From assembly GCF_019091085.1 (NCBI RefSeq), contig NZ_JAGXJY010000005.1, positions 248,001-312,000 on the forward strand: a DNA stretch of 64,000 nt, written 5' to 3'. The translations under genes were made by a program, and so were the position numbers. This DNA is from Mesorhizobium sp. GbtcB19. Its GTDB lineage: Bacteria > Pseudomonadota > Alphaproteobacteria > Rhizobiales > Rhizobiaceae. Position 1 is the stretch's first letter; every line of letters starts with the position of its first letter. The notes beneath the pieces are model-generated. The model had not been told where the DNA came from and did not search any database. It saw only the letters and a list, made by a program, of their open reading frames with translations. Below are positions 47,495 to 56,698 of this stretch, piece by piece.

Positions 47495-47881
47495 ATGGTT
47501 GGAGAAGGCCGCCAGCGCATCGACAAATGGCTGTTCTTCTCGCGCGCCGTTAAGTCGCGGTCCCTGGCGGCGAAAGTCGTCGTCGCCGGACGCGTCCGCA
47601 TCAATCGCGACAAAGCAGCGCAGGCTTCGGATCTGGTGAAGCCCGGCGACGTGCTGACCATCACGCTGGAAGGCCGCATCCTCGTCTGGAAAGTCTTGAA
47701 CTGCGGTACGCGGCGCGGTCCGGCCGAGGAGGCGCGGCTGCTCTATGAGGACATGTCGCCGGCGCCGACGCCCAAAGGCGAGGCCGTTCCGGACGCCATT
47801 CCGGCGTTGCGCGAGGCCGGCAGCGGCCGCCCGACCAAACGCGAGCGCCGGCAAACCGATCGGCTGCTCGGCGACGATTGA
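47495..47881 (+). CDS. S4-domain RNA-binding protein (Hsp15-like)
   Basis: 128 aa. S4 RNA-binding domain at residues 8-60: R-I-D-K-W-L-F-F-S-R-A-V-K-S-R, A-A-K-V-V-V-A-G-R-V-R-I-N, and V-K-P-G-D-V-L-T-I. Similar to the heat-shock protein Hsp15, which rescues stalled 50S subunits with nascent chains. The C-terminus is basic and Arg-rich (R-P-T-K-R-E-R-R-Q-T-D-R). It follows the helicase in the same direction and may be co-transcribed. Confidence 0.88.
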   Translation: MVGEGRQRIDKWLFFSRAVKSRSLAAKVVVAGRVRINRDKAAQASDLVKPGDVLTITLEGRILVWKVLNCGTRRGPAEEARLLYEDMSPAPTPKGEAVPDAIPALREAGSGRPTKRERRQTDRLLGDD

Positions 47882-48029
47882 GATATAAGCGGCCCCTCGG
47901 CCTGGCGAACCCGGACAATTCCTTTTCCGCAACGCCGGCCCGGCCAGCAAACGCTGCCCTTGCATGCGGCGGGCAAAGGCGTTACCTCAGCCAAAAAGCC
48001 CAGCAAAATGGGACGTTCCGGAGCCTGCA

Positions 48030-48368
48030 ATGACCTATGTCGTGACCGACAATTGCATAAAATGCAAATACATGGACTGCATCGAGGTCTGTCCGGTCGA
48101 CTGTTTCTACGAAGGCGAGAACATGCTCGTCATCCATCCCGACGAGTGCATCGACTGCGGCGTCTGCGAGCCCGAATGCCCGGCCGACGCGATCAAGCCG
48201 GATACCGAGGGCGGCCTCGACAAATGGTTGCAGATCAATTCCGAATACGCCGAGAAATGGCCCAATATCACCGCCAAGAAAGAGCCGCCGGCCGACGCCA
48301 AGACCTTCGACGGCGAGACCGGGAAATTCGAGAAATATTTCTCGGCGGAGCCCGGCGAAGGCGATTGA
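48030..48368 (+). CDS. fdxA: seven-iron ferredoxin
   Basis: 112 aa from the ATG at 48030; the upstream in-frame start lacks a ribosome site. N-terminal [17 protein letters not shown], then C-P-V-D-C-F-Y-E-G and [12 protein letters not shown] give ligands for one 3Fe-4S and one 4Fe-4S cluster. A C-terminal extension of about 50 residues ([10 protein letters not shown]) is typical of the FdxA/FdII type. It is a cytoplasmic electron carrier. Confidence 0.95.
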   Translation: MTYVVTDNCIKCKYMDCIEVCPVDCFYEGENMLVIHPDECIDCGVCEPECPADAIKPDTEGGLDKWLQINSEYAEKWPNITAKKEPPADAKTFDGETGKFEKYFSAEPGEGD

Positions 48369-48743
48369 TGTAAGCGCCGATAGTGACGGCGTGATGCAAC
48401 GTAACGGGGCCGATACAATTACTGTCTTGACAGGCAGGGGTGTCGCTTGGCGTTAGCGAACGCAGCAAAACCTTGATTCTTCCGACTTTTTGTGTTACAT
48501 CAGCGAAACATGCCGGTGACACAACGTCGATTTATGGCGCTAACGCCCCAAATCACTGAAAGGTGAGTTTCTCAAACCCGAACCAGAGCGATCTGGGACA
48601 GGCGGCCGCATTCGTGCGCTTTGCTGGTCTCGGCTTTCCCCGGTGGGTTCACCTGTTGTGCGGCTAACGATCGGCTGACGCCGGTCACACGAGTTCAGCC
48701 GGCGCCGCCATGCCGGCGCTACAACCAAGGAGTTCAGGGCGTA
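48369..48743. other. carD upstream region, no gene seen
   Basis: 375 bp without a convincing ORF. A weak promoter-like pair TTGATT-N17-TACATC lies near 48475-48503. The region must hold the carD promoter. No repeat of families A-D is present. Confidence 0.45.
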
Positions 48744-49325
48744 ATGGCAACGATCACCCCGCAGAAGAAGTCCGGCGCAGCGCGTCACGGTTTCAAGACC
48801 GGCGAGTTCATCGTCTACCCGGCGCATGGCGTCGGCCAGATCGTGGCGATCGACGAGCAGGAAGTTGCAGGTCACAAGCTGGAACTGTTCGTCATCGACT
48901 TCCAGAAGGACAAGATGCGCCTGAAGGTTCCGGTCGCCAAGGCGACCTCGATCGGCATGCGCAAGCTGTCGGAAGAGGACTATGTCGACCGCGCGCTGAA
49001 GGTCGTGCAGGGCCGCGCCCGCATCAAGCGCACCATGTGGTCGCGCCGCGCCCAGGAATATGACGCCAAGATCAATTCCGGCGACCTGATCTCGATCTCG
49101 GAAGTGGTGCGCGACCTCTACCGCGCCGACAACCAGCCGGAGCAGTCCTATTCCGAGCGTCAGCTGTATGAAGCCGCGCTCGACCGCATGGCCCGCGAGA
49201 TCGCCGCCGTGAACCGCATGTCGGAGACCGAAGCGGTGCGCCTCATCGAGGTCAACCTCAACAAGGGCCCGAAGCGTGGCGCCAAGGCCGACAACGAAGA
49301 ATCCGAACAGGAAGAAGCTGCCTGA
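48744..49325 (+). CDS. carD: CarD-family transcriptional regulator
   Basis: 193 aa from the ATG at 48744 (AAGGAG 13 nt upstream); an upstream start would add 41 poorly-fitting residues. N-terminal RNA-polymerase-interacting domain: F-I-V-Y-P-A-H-G-V-G-Q-I, then a helical C-terminal domain (M-R-K-L-S-E-E-D-Y-V-D-R-A-L-K-V). CarD binds the RNA polymerase beta subunit and affects promoter opening, rRNA and stress genes. The C-terminus is acidic (E-E-S-E-Q-E-E-A-A). Confidence 0.94.
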   Translation: MATITPQKKSGAARHGFKTGEFIVYPAHGVGQIVAIDEQEVAGHKLELFVIDFQKDKMRLKVPVAKATSIGMRKLSEEDYVDRALKVVQGRARIKRTMWSRRAQEYDAKINSGDLISISEVVRDLYRADNQPEQSYSERQLYEAALDRMAREIAAVNRMSETEAVRLIEVNLNKGPKRGAKADNEESEQEEAA

Positions 49326-49351
49326 GCTTTTCCGCTTCTGGAGTTACAAAG

Positions 49352-49376
49352 AACCCGGCCTCGCGCCGGGTTTTTT
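49352..49376 (+). terminator. intrinsic terminator of carD
   Basis: Stem AACCCGGC / GCCGGGTT (49352-49359, 49365-49372) with a 5-nt loop and a T6 tract, 27 bp past the stop. Confidence 0.9.
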
Positions 49377-49557
49377 GTTGAACCGACACGTCGCGCAAAA
49401 CCGCGCAGCTATTTTTGTGAAAACGACACATATCGACGACAACTTAGGACTACCCGAGTTCGCTGCAACGCCCACGCGCCCAGGTCGGTGCCGGTAGTTA
49501 TCCGCTTATCGCGAAGCGTTTCCGACATGGTCAGCGGACCTAGTCTAGGAGTTAAGC

Positions 49558-50703
49558 ATGAGCGCCCGTAAAGCGATCAAACTTGCGGTGATCGGACGAG
49601 GCATGATCGGGTCGGCGGCGGCGCGGCATCTGTCCAAGATGGGCCACGACGTTGCATTGATCGGACCGGATGAGCCGGCCGATTTTTCCCAACATGAGGG
49701 TGTCTTTGGCAGCCACTATGACGAGGGTCGCATCACGCGCAGGTTCGACCCGGAGCCGTTCTGGCTGCAAATGAACAACGCCGCCATTTCGCGCTACGAC
49801 GAAATTGCGGCTGAAAGCGGCGTGGAGTTCTACCGTGAAGTCGGCGTGCTGCACGTTGGAGCTGCTGGGAACCCGAACGTTGCGGCAGTCGGCACGATCA
49901 CCGCCGCAGCCGCAATCCCTTGCGAAGCATATGAGGATGACGGGCTCGCGCAACGATTTCCGTTTCTGAGATCGACGGCCGGAATGCGGGGGTATTTCGA
50001 GCCACGCAATGCCGGATATATCAGTCCTCGTCGCTTGGTCCGCGCGCAGAACATCGCGGCCGAGCGCGCCGGAGCCCGGATCGTCAACGAACCGGCATTG
50101 GGGATCTCCGAAAGCGGCACTGGCGTGGCTATTCGGACAAGATCGGGCAGCGTGGTAGCCGAGCGCGTCCTCGTTGCGGCAGGCGGGCATACTCAATCGC
50201 TGCTCGGTCGATCATTGGGCTTTACAGTCTATGGGCGAACCGCGGCCATGTTTCGGCTTGGCGCGGCGCAGCTTCAGCACCTAGCCGGCATGCCGCCGAT
50301 GCGCTGCATCGGACCTAAGGGCAACAATCCCTACATTCTGCCGCCCATCCCCTATCCGGACGGCCAATCCTGGCTGAAACTCGGCGGCGATCCTGTCGAC
50401 ATCCCGCTCGAAAGCGAGACGGACATCAAGGACTGGTTCAGATCGGGCGGATCAAACGAGGTCGCCGATGGACTGCAACAGCAGATCCTTGACCGGATTC
50501 GCGACCTCAATTTCGAAGAACGGCGCGTCGTGCCTTGCATGACCACCTTCGGCGACAGGGGCCTGCCCTGCATCGGGACGCTTTCGGAGCGTGTGGCCGT
50601 TGCATTCGGCTGCTACGGCAAGAGCGCCAAATGTTCGGACGAATTGGGCCGGCTGGGCGGCATGGCGCTGCTCGGAGAGGTCAGGCCAGAACTCGCGCCT
50701 TGA
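49558..50703 (+). CDS. FAD-dependent amino-acid/amine oxidoreductase (DAO family)
   Basis: 381 aa. N-terminal FAD motif L-A-V-I-G-R-G-M-I-G-S-A-A-A-R-H-L, where the usual second Gly position has Arg (G-R-G). Y-I-S-P-R-R-L and V-L-V-A-A-G-G-H-T follow the sarcosine/N-methyltryptophan-oxidase pattern. The C-terminal G-C-Y-G-K-S-A-K has Cys near the site of covalent flavin in sarcosine-type oxidases. GC content looks lower than its neighbours. It neighbours, in convergent orientation, an amino-acid ABC transporter. Confidence 0.85.
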   Translation: MSARKAIKLAVIGRGMIGSAAARHLSKMGHDVALIGPDEPADFSQHEGVFGSHYDEGRITRRFDPEPFWLQMNNAAISRYDEIAAESGVEFYREVGVLHVGAAGNPNVAAVGTITAAAAIPCEAYEDDGLAQRFPFLRSTAGMRGYFEPRNAGYISPRRLVRAQNIAAERAGARIVNEPALGISESGTGVAIRTRSGSVVAERVLVAAGGHTQSLLGRSLGFTVYGRTAAMFRLGAAQLQHLAGMPPMRCIGPKGNNPYILPPIPYPDGQSWLKLGGDPVDIPLESETDIKDWFRSGGSNEVADGLQQQILDRIRDLNFEERRVVPCMTTFGDRGLPCIGTLSERVAVAFGCYGKSAKCSDELGRLGGMALLGEVRPELAP

Positions 50704-50746
50704 ACGTTCTCGGTACGGACGAGGACGCGCCGCAACATGCTCTGGA

Positions 50747-51517
50747 CTAGCCTTTGCGTGCCTGTTCGCTTTCCTCTTGCCGCAGCGAGGCGATGAAGCG
50801 CTTCGTGCGTTCGCGCTCCGGATTGTCGAACACCACTGAGGCCGGGCCTTTCTCGACGATCGAACCGGCATCGAGGAACACGACCTCCTGCGCGATCTTG
50901 GAGGCGAGCCTGAGATCATGCGTGGCCATCACCATGGTCGTGCCCTCGCGCGCCAACTGCCCGAGCACGTCGACCACTTCCTGCGCCAGCTCCGGGTCGA
51001 GCGCCGAGGTCGGCTCGTCGCAAAGCAGCACGCGCGGCGAAGGCGCCAGCGCCCGCGCGATCGCCACGCGCTGCTGCTGGCCGCCGGACAGCGTCGCCGG
51101 CCACGCGTCGGCCTTATGCGCCATGCCGACCTTTTCGAGCAGCGCCAGCGCCCGTTCGCGCGCCCTTGCCTCGGGCCATTTCAGCACCGTCACCAGCCCT
51201 TCCATGACATTCTCGATAGCCGTGCGGTGCGGGAACAGCTGGAAATTCTGGAACACCATGCCGGTCTGCAGCCGGATGCGCTGGATATCTTTCGCCGGCA
51301 CCTTGCCGCCCGGATGGAAGTCGAGCGTCTCGTCGCCGATCCGCAGACTGCCGGAGGTCGGGATCTCCAGCAGGTTGATGCAGCGCAGCAGCGTGCTTTT
51401 GCCGCCGCCGGAAGGGCCGACCAGCGCCGTCACGCTGCCCTCGTCGAGGCTGACGCTAACGCCTTTCAGCACCAGATTGTCGCCGAAGCGCTTTTCGATG
51501 TTGGTGAGGCCGATCAT
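50747..51517 (-). CDS. cystine-type amino-acid ABC transporter ATP-binding protein
   Basis: 256 aa. Walker A G-P-S-G-G-G-K-S-T, Q-loop F-Q-N-F-Q-L-F-P-H, signature L-S-G-G-Q-Q-Q-R-V-A, Walker B V-L-L-C-D-E-P-T and H-loop A-T-H-D-L. It overlaps the permease stop by 4 bp. Belongs to the polar-amino-acid group (GlnQ/TcyN). It energises the transporter encoded just upstream. Confidence 0.94.
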   Translation of the reverse strand: MIGLTNIEKRFGDNLVLKGVSVSLDEGSVTALVGPSGGGKSTLLRCINLLEIPTSGSLRIGDETLDFHPGGKVPAKDIQRIRLQTGMVFQNFQLFPHRTAIENVMEGLVTVLKWPEARARERALALLEKVGMAHKADAWPATLSGGQQQRVAIARALAPSPRVLLCDEPTSALDPELAQEVVDVLGQLAREGTTMVMATHDLRLASKIAQEVVFLDAGSIVEKGPASVVFDNPERERTKRFIASLRQEESEQARKG

Positions 51518-52194
51518 GCGTTGGCCTCCAGGAACCCGCCATAGCGGTTGAGCCGCACCTCCAGCCGCGCCTGCAGCGCCGACAGCACAGAGCTCAGCGC
51601 GAGATAGAGCGCCGCCGCCTCGACATAGAGGATCAGCGGCTCATAGGTGGTGGCGACGATGCGCTGCGCGGCCTGGAACATCTCCGGCACCGTGATCGCG
51701 GCCGCGAGCGAGGTGTCCTTGACCAGCGAGATGAAGGTGTTGGAAAGCGGCGGCACCGCCACGCGGCCCGCTTGCGGCAGGATCGTGCGCCGCATCGCCT
51801 GGCTCCAGGTCATGCCGATCGAATAGGAAGCCTCCCATTGCCCCTTCGGCACCGAGCCGATGACGGCGCGGATGATCTCCGACGTGTAAGCGCCGATGTT
51901 GAGCGTGAAGCCGATCAGCGCGGCGGGGAAGGCATCGAGCAGGATGCCGACCGAGGGCAGGCCGTAGAAGATCAGGAAGAGCTGGACCAGAAGCGGCGTG
52001 CCGCGGAAGATCCAGACATAGAAGCGCACCACGAGCACCAGCGGTTTCGGCCCGAACAGCCGGATCAGCGCCGTCGCCAGCCCGGCGGCGAGGCCGAGCG
52101 CGAAGGACAGCAGCGTCAGCGGCACGGTGAAGATCAGCGCCGCCCATAACAGCGTCGGCAAAGACTCCAGCATCAATTGCAGCCAGTGCGGCAC
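51514..52194 (-). CDS. amino-acid ABC transporter permease
   Basis: 226 aa from GTG 52194, chosen because AAGGAG lies about 9 nt upstream; the longer frame to 52251 has none. It contains F-R-G-T-P-L-L-V-Q-L-F and the EAA loop S-V-P-K-G-Q-W-E-A-S-Y-S-I-G-M. Only one permease gene is present, so it should act as a homodimer. Confidence 0.92.
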   Translation of the reverse strand: MPHWLQLMLESLPTLLWAALIFTVPLTLLSFALGLAAGLATALIRLFGPKPLVLVVRFYVWIFRGTPLLVQLFLIFYGLPSVGILLDAFPAALIGFTLNIGAYTSEIIRAVIGSVPKGQWEASYSIGMTWSQAMRRTILPQAGRVAVPPLSNTFISLVKDTSLAAAITVPEMFQAAQRIVATTYEPLILYVEAAALYLALSSVLSALQARLEVRLNRYGGFLEANA

Positions 52195-52310
52195 GGGGCG
52201 CTTCTCCTTCCCAGATACGGCGGCACTTCCCCCGTACGGAACGACTATCATGCAAAAACCGGCGGGCCGTCAAAGACGACCCGCCGGTATTCAGGCAAAG
52301 GCGATATGGC

Positions 52311-53084
52311 TTACTTCGAAACGTCCTGGCCGAAATACTTGTCGGCGATCTTCTTGTAGGTGCCGTCGGCCTTGATGTCGGCCAGCGCCTTGTTGATGGC
52401 GGCGACCAGCTCAGGATCGCCCTTGCGCACGATGACGCCGGAATAGTCGGCATTCTCTTCCTGCGCGGCGATCTTCACATTGGCATCCGGCTTGTGCTTC
52501 TTGAAGTCGAGGAAGGACAGGCTGTCGTTGATCGTGGCGTCGGCGCGGCCGGTGAGCAGCAGCTGGATCGACTGGTCGAAGCCGTCGGTGCCGACGAGCT
52601 CGGCGCCGTTCTTCTCGGCGAGCTTGCCGAAATTCGAGGTCAGCGACTGCGCCGACTTCTTGCCCTTGAGGTCGGCGAAGGTCTTGATGTCGGTGTCGTC
52701 GCCGCGCACGATCAGCACCGCCTTGGAGGCGATATAGGGATCGGAGAAATCATACTTGGCCTTGCGGGCATCGGTGATGCCGACCTCGTTGATGACGGCG
52801 TCGTAGCGGTTGGCGTCGAGGCCTGCGATCAGGCCGTCCCACTTGCCTTCGAGAAACTCGACCTTGACGCCGAGCTTGTCGCCGATGGCCTTGGCGATCT
52901 CGACATCGAAGCCGACCAGCGCGTTGGATTCATCATGGTAGGTGAAGGGCGCATAAGTGCCTTCGGTGCCGACCTTGAGCACGCCGGCCTGCTTGATCTG
53001 GTCGAGATTGGCGCCGGCATGGCCGGCGGTGACCGCCAGAACCTGCAGCGTTCCGGCGATAAGGAGCGATTTAAGCCATTTCAT
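52311..53084 (-). CDS. cystine-like amino-acid ABC substrate-binding protein
   Basis: 257 aa from the ATG at 53084; upstream codons have no signal peptide. M-K-W-L-K-S-L-L-I-A-G-T-L starts a Sec signal, cut near A-G-H-A-G-A. The mature protein has L-K-V-G-T-E-G-T-Y-A-P-F-T-Y, G-F-D-V-E-I-A-K-A-I and Y-D-A-V-I-N-E-V-G-I-T, closely following the E. coli cystine-binding FliY/TcyJ pattern. It delivers cystine or a related amino acid to the permease. Confidence 0.9.
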   Translation of the reverse strand: MKWLKSLLIAGTLQVLAVTAGHAGANLDQIKQAGVLKVGTEGTYAPFTYHDESNALVGFDVEIAKAIGDKLGVKVEFLEGKWDGLIAGLDANRYDAVINEVGITDARKAKYDFSDPYIASKAVLIVRGDDTDIKTFADLKGKKSAQSLTSNFGKLAEKNGAELVGTDGFDQSIQLLLTGRADATINDSLSFLDFKKHKPDANVKIAAQEENADYSGVIVRKGDPELVAAINKALADIKADGTYKKIADKYFGQDVSK

Positions 53085-53169
53085 TTTTCTGTGATCCCGT
53101 TTTGACCGGTGCCCCGGCGCGACTGTGAGAGCCGGAAACTGACAGATAGAAGGTCGCGAAATAAGGAAC

Positions 53170-53202
53170 CAGATTTCAAATATCGGCTCTGCCAGAAATC
53201 TG
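53170..53202. promoter_or_regulatory. inverted repeat between transporter and rpoH2 genes
   Basis: Perfect dyad CAGATTTC / GAAATCTG with a 17-nt spacer, in the 306-bp gap between the divergent cystine-type transporter and rpoH2. It is nearer the transporter start (about 85 bp). The binding protein is unknown. Confidence 0.4.
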
Positions 53203-53390
53203 ATTCTCAAAATCACCCGACAGTCCGCCAAGCGGCATTTCGGGGCCGATAACAAAATATTCCGACTGGCAACACTTGCCCCCTCGGGCGGCGGAACCAT
53301 CCATGCGCCTGACACGTTGCATGGCTGTTGTAGGGCGCGGCGGCGTCTTTTCAACCGCCACCTGTGCAATCACCGCCAAAAGGAGCCGGC

Positions 53391-54254
53391 ATGATCGAGG
53401 ACGCGGCAGGACGGACACTGGTCCGGGCGGCAATGAGGGCTCCCTATCTCGAGCGCGACGAGGAACATGTCCTTGCCTTGCGCTGGAAGGAAGAGAACGA
53501 CCAGCACGCCCTGCACAGGATCACCGTCGCCCATATGCGCCTGGTCATCTCCATGGCCTCGAAATTCCGCCATTACGGCCTGCCGCTCGGCGATCTGATC
53601 CAGGAGGGTCACGTCGGCCTGCTCGAGGCCGCGGCCCGGTTCGAACCGGCGCGGGAAGTGCGCTTTTCGACCTACGCCACCTGGTGGATCCGCGCTTCGA
53701 TGCAGGACTACATCCTGCGCAACTGGTCGATCGTGCGCGGCGGCACCAGTTCGGCGCAGAAGGCGCTGTTCTTCAATCTGAGGCGTCTGCGCGCCCGCCT
53801 CGCCAACGGCGCCGAGCCGCTCTCCAATGCCTCGCTCTACCGCGAGGTCTCGGCCGCGCTCGGCGTGCCGGAGGCCGACGTGGCGATGATGGATTCGCGC
53901 CTGTCCTCCCCCGACAGCTCGCTCAACGCACCCTTGGCCGACGAGAACGGCGCCGCCGAACGGATGGATTTCCTCGTCTGTGAAGACCCGCTGCCCGACG
54001 AGATCGTCGGCGACCGGATCGACATCCAGCGCCGGGCGGTCTGGCTGAAAAGCGCGCTCGGCGCGCTCAACGCCCGCGAGCTTCGCATCATCGAGGAACG
54101 CCGGCTGAGCGATGACGGCGCGACGCTGGAGTCGCTCGGCGAGCAGCTCGGCATCTCCAAGGAGCGCGTCCGCCAGATCGAGGCGCGCGCCATGGAAAAG
54201 CTGAAGCTCGAGCTGGTCAAACAGAATCCGGAATTTCTCGCCGAAGCGGCCTGA
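53391..54254 (+). CDS. rpoH2: RNA polymerase sigma-32-type factor RpoH2
   Basis: 287 aa from the ATG at 53391 (AAAAGGAG upstream). Region 2: H-M-R-L-V-I-S-M-A-S-K-F and L-I-Q-E-G-H-V-G-L-L-E-A-A, with F-S-T-Y-A-T-W-W-I-R. The RpoH box Q-K-A-L-F-F-N-L-R-R is present. The C-terminal HTH is G-I-S-K-E-R-V-R-Q-I-E-A-R-A. It directs RNA polymerase to heat or oxidative stress promoters. The N-terminus is short and lacks the usual leader found in RpoH1. Confidence 0.93.
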   Translation: MIEDAAGRTLVRAAMRAPYLERDEEHVLALRWKEENDQHALHRITVAHMRLVISMASKFRHYGLPLGDLIQEGHVGLLEAAARFEPAREVRFSTYATWWIRASMQDYILRNWSIVRGGTSSAQKALFFNLRRLRARLANGAEPLSNASLYREVSAALGVPEADVAMMDSRLSSPDSSLNAPLADENGAAERMDFLVCEDPLPDEIVGDRIDIQRRAVWLKSALGALNARELRIIEERRLSDDGATLESLGEQLGISKERVRQIEARAMEKLKLELVKQNPEFLAEAA

Positions 54255-54293
54255 ACCACAGGCTGTCCACGCGCAACGCGCGCCGGCGTGTTG

Positions 54294-55766
54294 CTACTTG
54301 TCCGTGACGATCTTGACCTTGTCGCCCGCCGACACGCTGGCGCCCGGCGACATGGCGTTGAGCACTCGGAAAAGATCGAGCTTGCGGTCGACGCCGACCA
54401 TCTGCGCCGCGAGCGAGCCCATGGTCTGGCCGGCCTGAACGGTGACGACGCGGATGTGCAGCGGCTTCAGCGCCGCCTTCTCGGCCGGGGTGAGCACGCG
54501 GAAGGACGCGCTGACCGAACGCGCCACCGGATCGAGCGACGTGCTGGCCGAAGGTGCGGCCGTCAGCAGCCGGTAAACCTGCCCGCCGGCGCGGATCACC
54601 GCGATGTCGAACTGCCAGCCTTGCGCGGTGGCATGCGCCATCGCCGCGTCGTTGCCGTTGATCGTGTCCTGGCGCACGCTGGCGTCTTCGAGGCCCGCTA
54701 CCCAACCGCTGCGGATGTAGTCGGTGAGCGAAACGGATTTGTCGATCGCCACGCCGTCGAAGCGGATGGCGATGTCGCCCGGCCCGGTCGCGGTGACGGC
54801 GGCAGCCGTGTTGTCGATGACGAAGCCGTCCGGCACCGTGAACGAGACGCCGAGATTGGGGTGCATGAAGGTCTGGCCGCGCACATAGCCTTCTTCCGGC
54901 GTGTCGCCGTAAAGCAGGCCGTCAATGCCGGCGAGGAAGGCATCGCGGTCGCGCGTGCCGACGCCGGGCGGGCCGAAATTGCGCGCAAGGCGCTGCGCCA
55001 GTTCGATGCGCTGCGGCGTGTTGGGGTGCGTCGCCAGGAAGTCGAGGCTGGCATCGGTGGCGCCGCTGACCGAGCGGAAATCCGTATAGGCCGACATCGA
55101 CTGCAGGAACCGGCCGGCGGCATAGGGATCGTAGCCCGCCTCGCCGATCGACTTGATGCCGATGGCGTCGGCCTGCAGTTCCTGGTTGCGCGAGAACTGC
55201 GCCAGCCTGAGCTTGCCGCGGATCAGCGCCGCCTTGGCGGTCGGGCTGTCGCCGAGCACGTCGGACACCACCTTGGTCGCCAGGCCTTCCTCGGCCTCCA
55301 GCTGCTGCCGCTGCAGTCCGTGATTGGCGGTGACGTGGCCCATCTCATGCGCGATGACGGCGGCAAGCTCGGAGGAATCGTTGGCCAGCGCCAGCAGGCC
55401 GCGCGTCACGTAGAGATAGCCGCCCGGCAGCGCGAAGGCGTTGACATTGGGCGAGTTGAGGATGGTGATGCGATAGGTCTGGGTCGGATTGGCCGACACC
55501 ACCGTCAGATTGCCGACGACCTTTGCCACCATGCGTTCCAGCTTGGGGTCGGAATACTCGCCGCCATAGGTGGCCAGGATGCGCGGATGCTGCGCCTTGG
55601 CCATTTCGGCAAGCTTGGCATTGGCAACGACGTTGTCGACGGTGATCGGCTTATCGGAAGGCTGGAAGCCATTCTCCTGCACGTCCGGCGGCGTGAACAT
55701 CTGGCAGCTGGCCAGCACGGCAACGCCTGCCAGCGCGAAAAATCGTGCAAGCGGCCTCTTCCACAC
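54294..55766 (-). CDS. M48-family metalloprotease lipoprotein with LysM-like tail
   Basis: 490 aa. Lipobox L-A-S-C at about residues 18-21 gives an envelope-anchored lipoprotein. Zinc motif A-H-E-M-G-H-V with the third ligand in the later E-L-Q-A-D helix. The C-terminus (V-V-T-V-Q-A-G-Q-T-M-G-S-L-A-A-Q) resembles a LysM-like repeat. Related to BepA/YfgC-type proteases acting on outer-membrane proteins. Large Ala/Val beta-rich middle region of unknown role. Confidence 0.88.
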   Translation of the reverse strand: MWKRPLARFFALAGVAVLASCQMFTPPDVQENGFQPSDKPITVDNVVANAKLAEMAKAQHPRILATYGGEYSDPKLERMVAKVVGNLTVVSANPTQTYRITILNSPNVNAFALPGGYLYVTRGLLALANDSSELAAVIAHEMGHVTANHGLQRQQLEAEEGLATKVVSDVLGDSPTAKAALIRGKLRLAQFSRNQELQADAIGIKSIGEAGYDPYAAGRFLQSMSAYTDFRSVSGATDASLDFLATHPNTPQRIELAQRLARNFGPPGVGTRDRDAFLAGIDGLLYGDTPEEGYVRGQTFMHPNLGVSFTVPDGFVIDNTAAAVTATGPGDIAIRFDGVAIDKSVSLTDYIRSGWVAGLEDASVRQDTINGNDAAMAHATAQGWQFDIAVIRAGGQVYRLLTAAPSASTSLDPVARSVSASFRVLTPAEKAALKPLHIRVVTVQAGQTMGSLAAQMVGVDRKLDLFRVLNAMSPGASVSAGDKVKIVTDK

Positions 55767-55912
55767 TTTCTCAGCGCCGGTCGACAGATCGGCTTCCTTT
55801 CGAAATCTTTCGGCAAATCACGGCCCGCCGGACCGGCATGGCTGGACCTAGCCACACTCCCCCGGACAAGGCAAGCAAACGCCGGATCACCCGTTGCCGG
55901 TTTGGCCGCAAA

Positions 55913-56698
55913 TTATGTCCGCTTCCGGGCAATGTGTTGTGATCCGGCAACGGTGCCGCCTCGATCGCCGATATAGCGCCGGAACGCATCCGGTCCAGAT
56001 CGATCGAAGAAATCGTCGGCCGGTCCGATTGCCGCGATCGCGCCTTCATCGAGAAATGCCACGTCCTGGCCGATGCGGCGCGCATCCTCCGGCTGATGCG
56101 TGACGAAGAGCACCGTCATCTTGCGCTCGGCATGGATGCCGGCGACAAGGTCGAGCATGTCGTCGCGCAACGCCGGGCCGAGCGACGCGAAAGGTTCATC
56201 GAGCAGCAATACGGGCCGGTCGCGCAACAGCACCCTGGCCAGCGCCACGCGCTGCCGTTCGCCGCCGGAGAGCTCGCGCGGCAGCCGTTTTTCCTTACCC
56301 GCCAGGCCGACCCGCGCCAGTGCCTCCACGACGGCCGCCCGATCGGCATCGCCGAGCTTCAATGACGGCGAGCGGCCGAGCCCGACATTGGCTTCGACCG
56401 GGAGGTGGGCAAACAGGTTGTTCTCCTGGAACACCATCGACACCGGGCGCGCCGATGGCGGCGCATTGCCGACATCGACCCCGCCGATCAGCACCTTGCC
56501 TTTATCGGGCGATTCGAAGCCGGCTATCAGATTGAGCAGCGTCGACTTGCCGGAGCCGCTCGGTCCCATGATCGCGGTGATCCTGCCGGCGGCGAATTCG
56601 GCATCGAAGCGGAAGGATGCTTCGCCGTAGCTGAACGAGACACCATCCAGCGCGACGGCAAGGCGCTTTTCCGCGGCGGTGCCATTGATGGTCGTCAT
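55913..56698 (-). CDS. thiQ: thiamine ABC transporter ATP-binding protein
   Basis: 261 aa. Walker [11 protein letters not shown]-loop Q-E-N-N-L-F-A-H, signature [10 protein letters not shown], Walker B V-L-L-L-D-E-P-F and H-loop V-T-H-Q-P. Q-E-N-N-L-F is typical of ThiQ. It overlaps thiP by 4 bp. It powers thiamine import with ThiB and ThiP. Confidence 0.92.
   Translation of the reverse strand: MTTINGTAAEKRLAVALDGVSFSYGEASFRFDAEFAAGRITAIMGPSGSGKSTLLNLIAGFESPDKGKVLIGGVDVGNAPPSARPVSMVFQENNLFAHLPVEANVGLGRSPSLKLGDADRAAVVEALARVGLAGKEKRLPRELSGGERQRVALARVLLRDRPVLLLDEPFASLGPALRDDMLDLVAGIHAERKMTVLFVTHQPEDARRIGQDVAFLDEGAIAAIGPADDFFDRSGPDAFRRYIGDRGGTVAGSQHIARKRT

Noticed and set aside
53165..53195. RpoE2-type promoter (GGAAC with CGTT) before rpoH2
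   Set aside because: GGAAC is present at 53165, but no CGTT lies at the required spacing.
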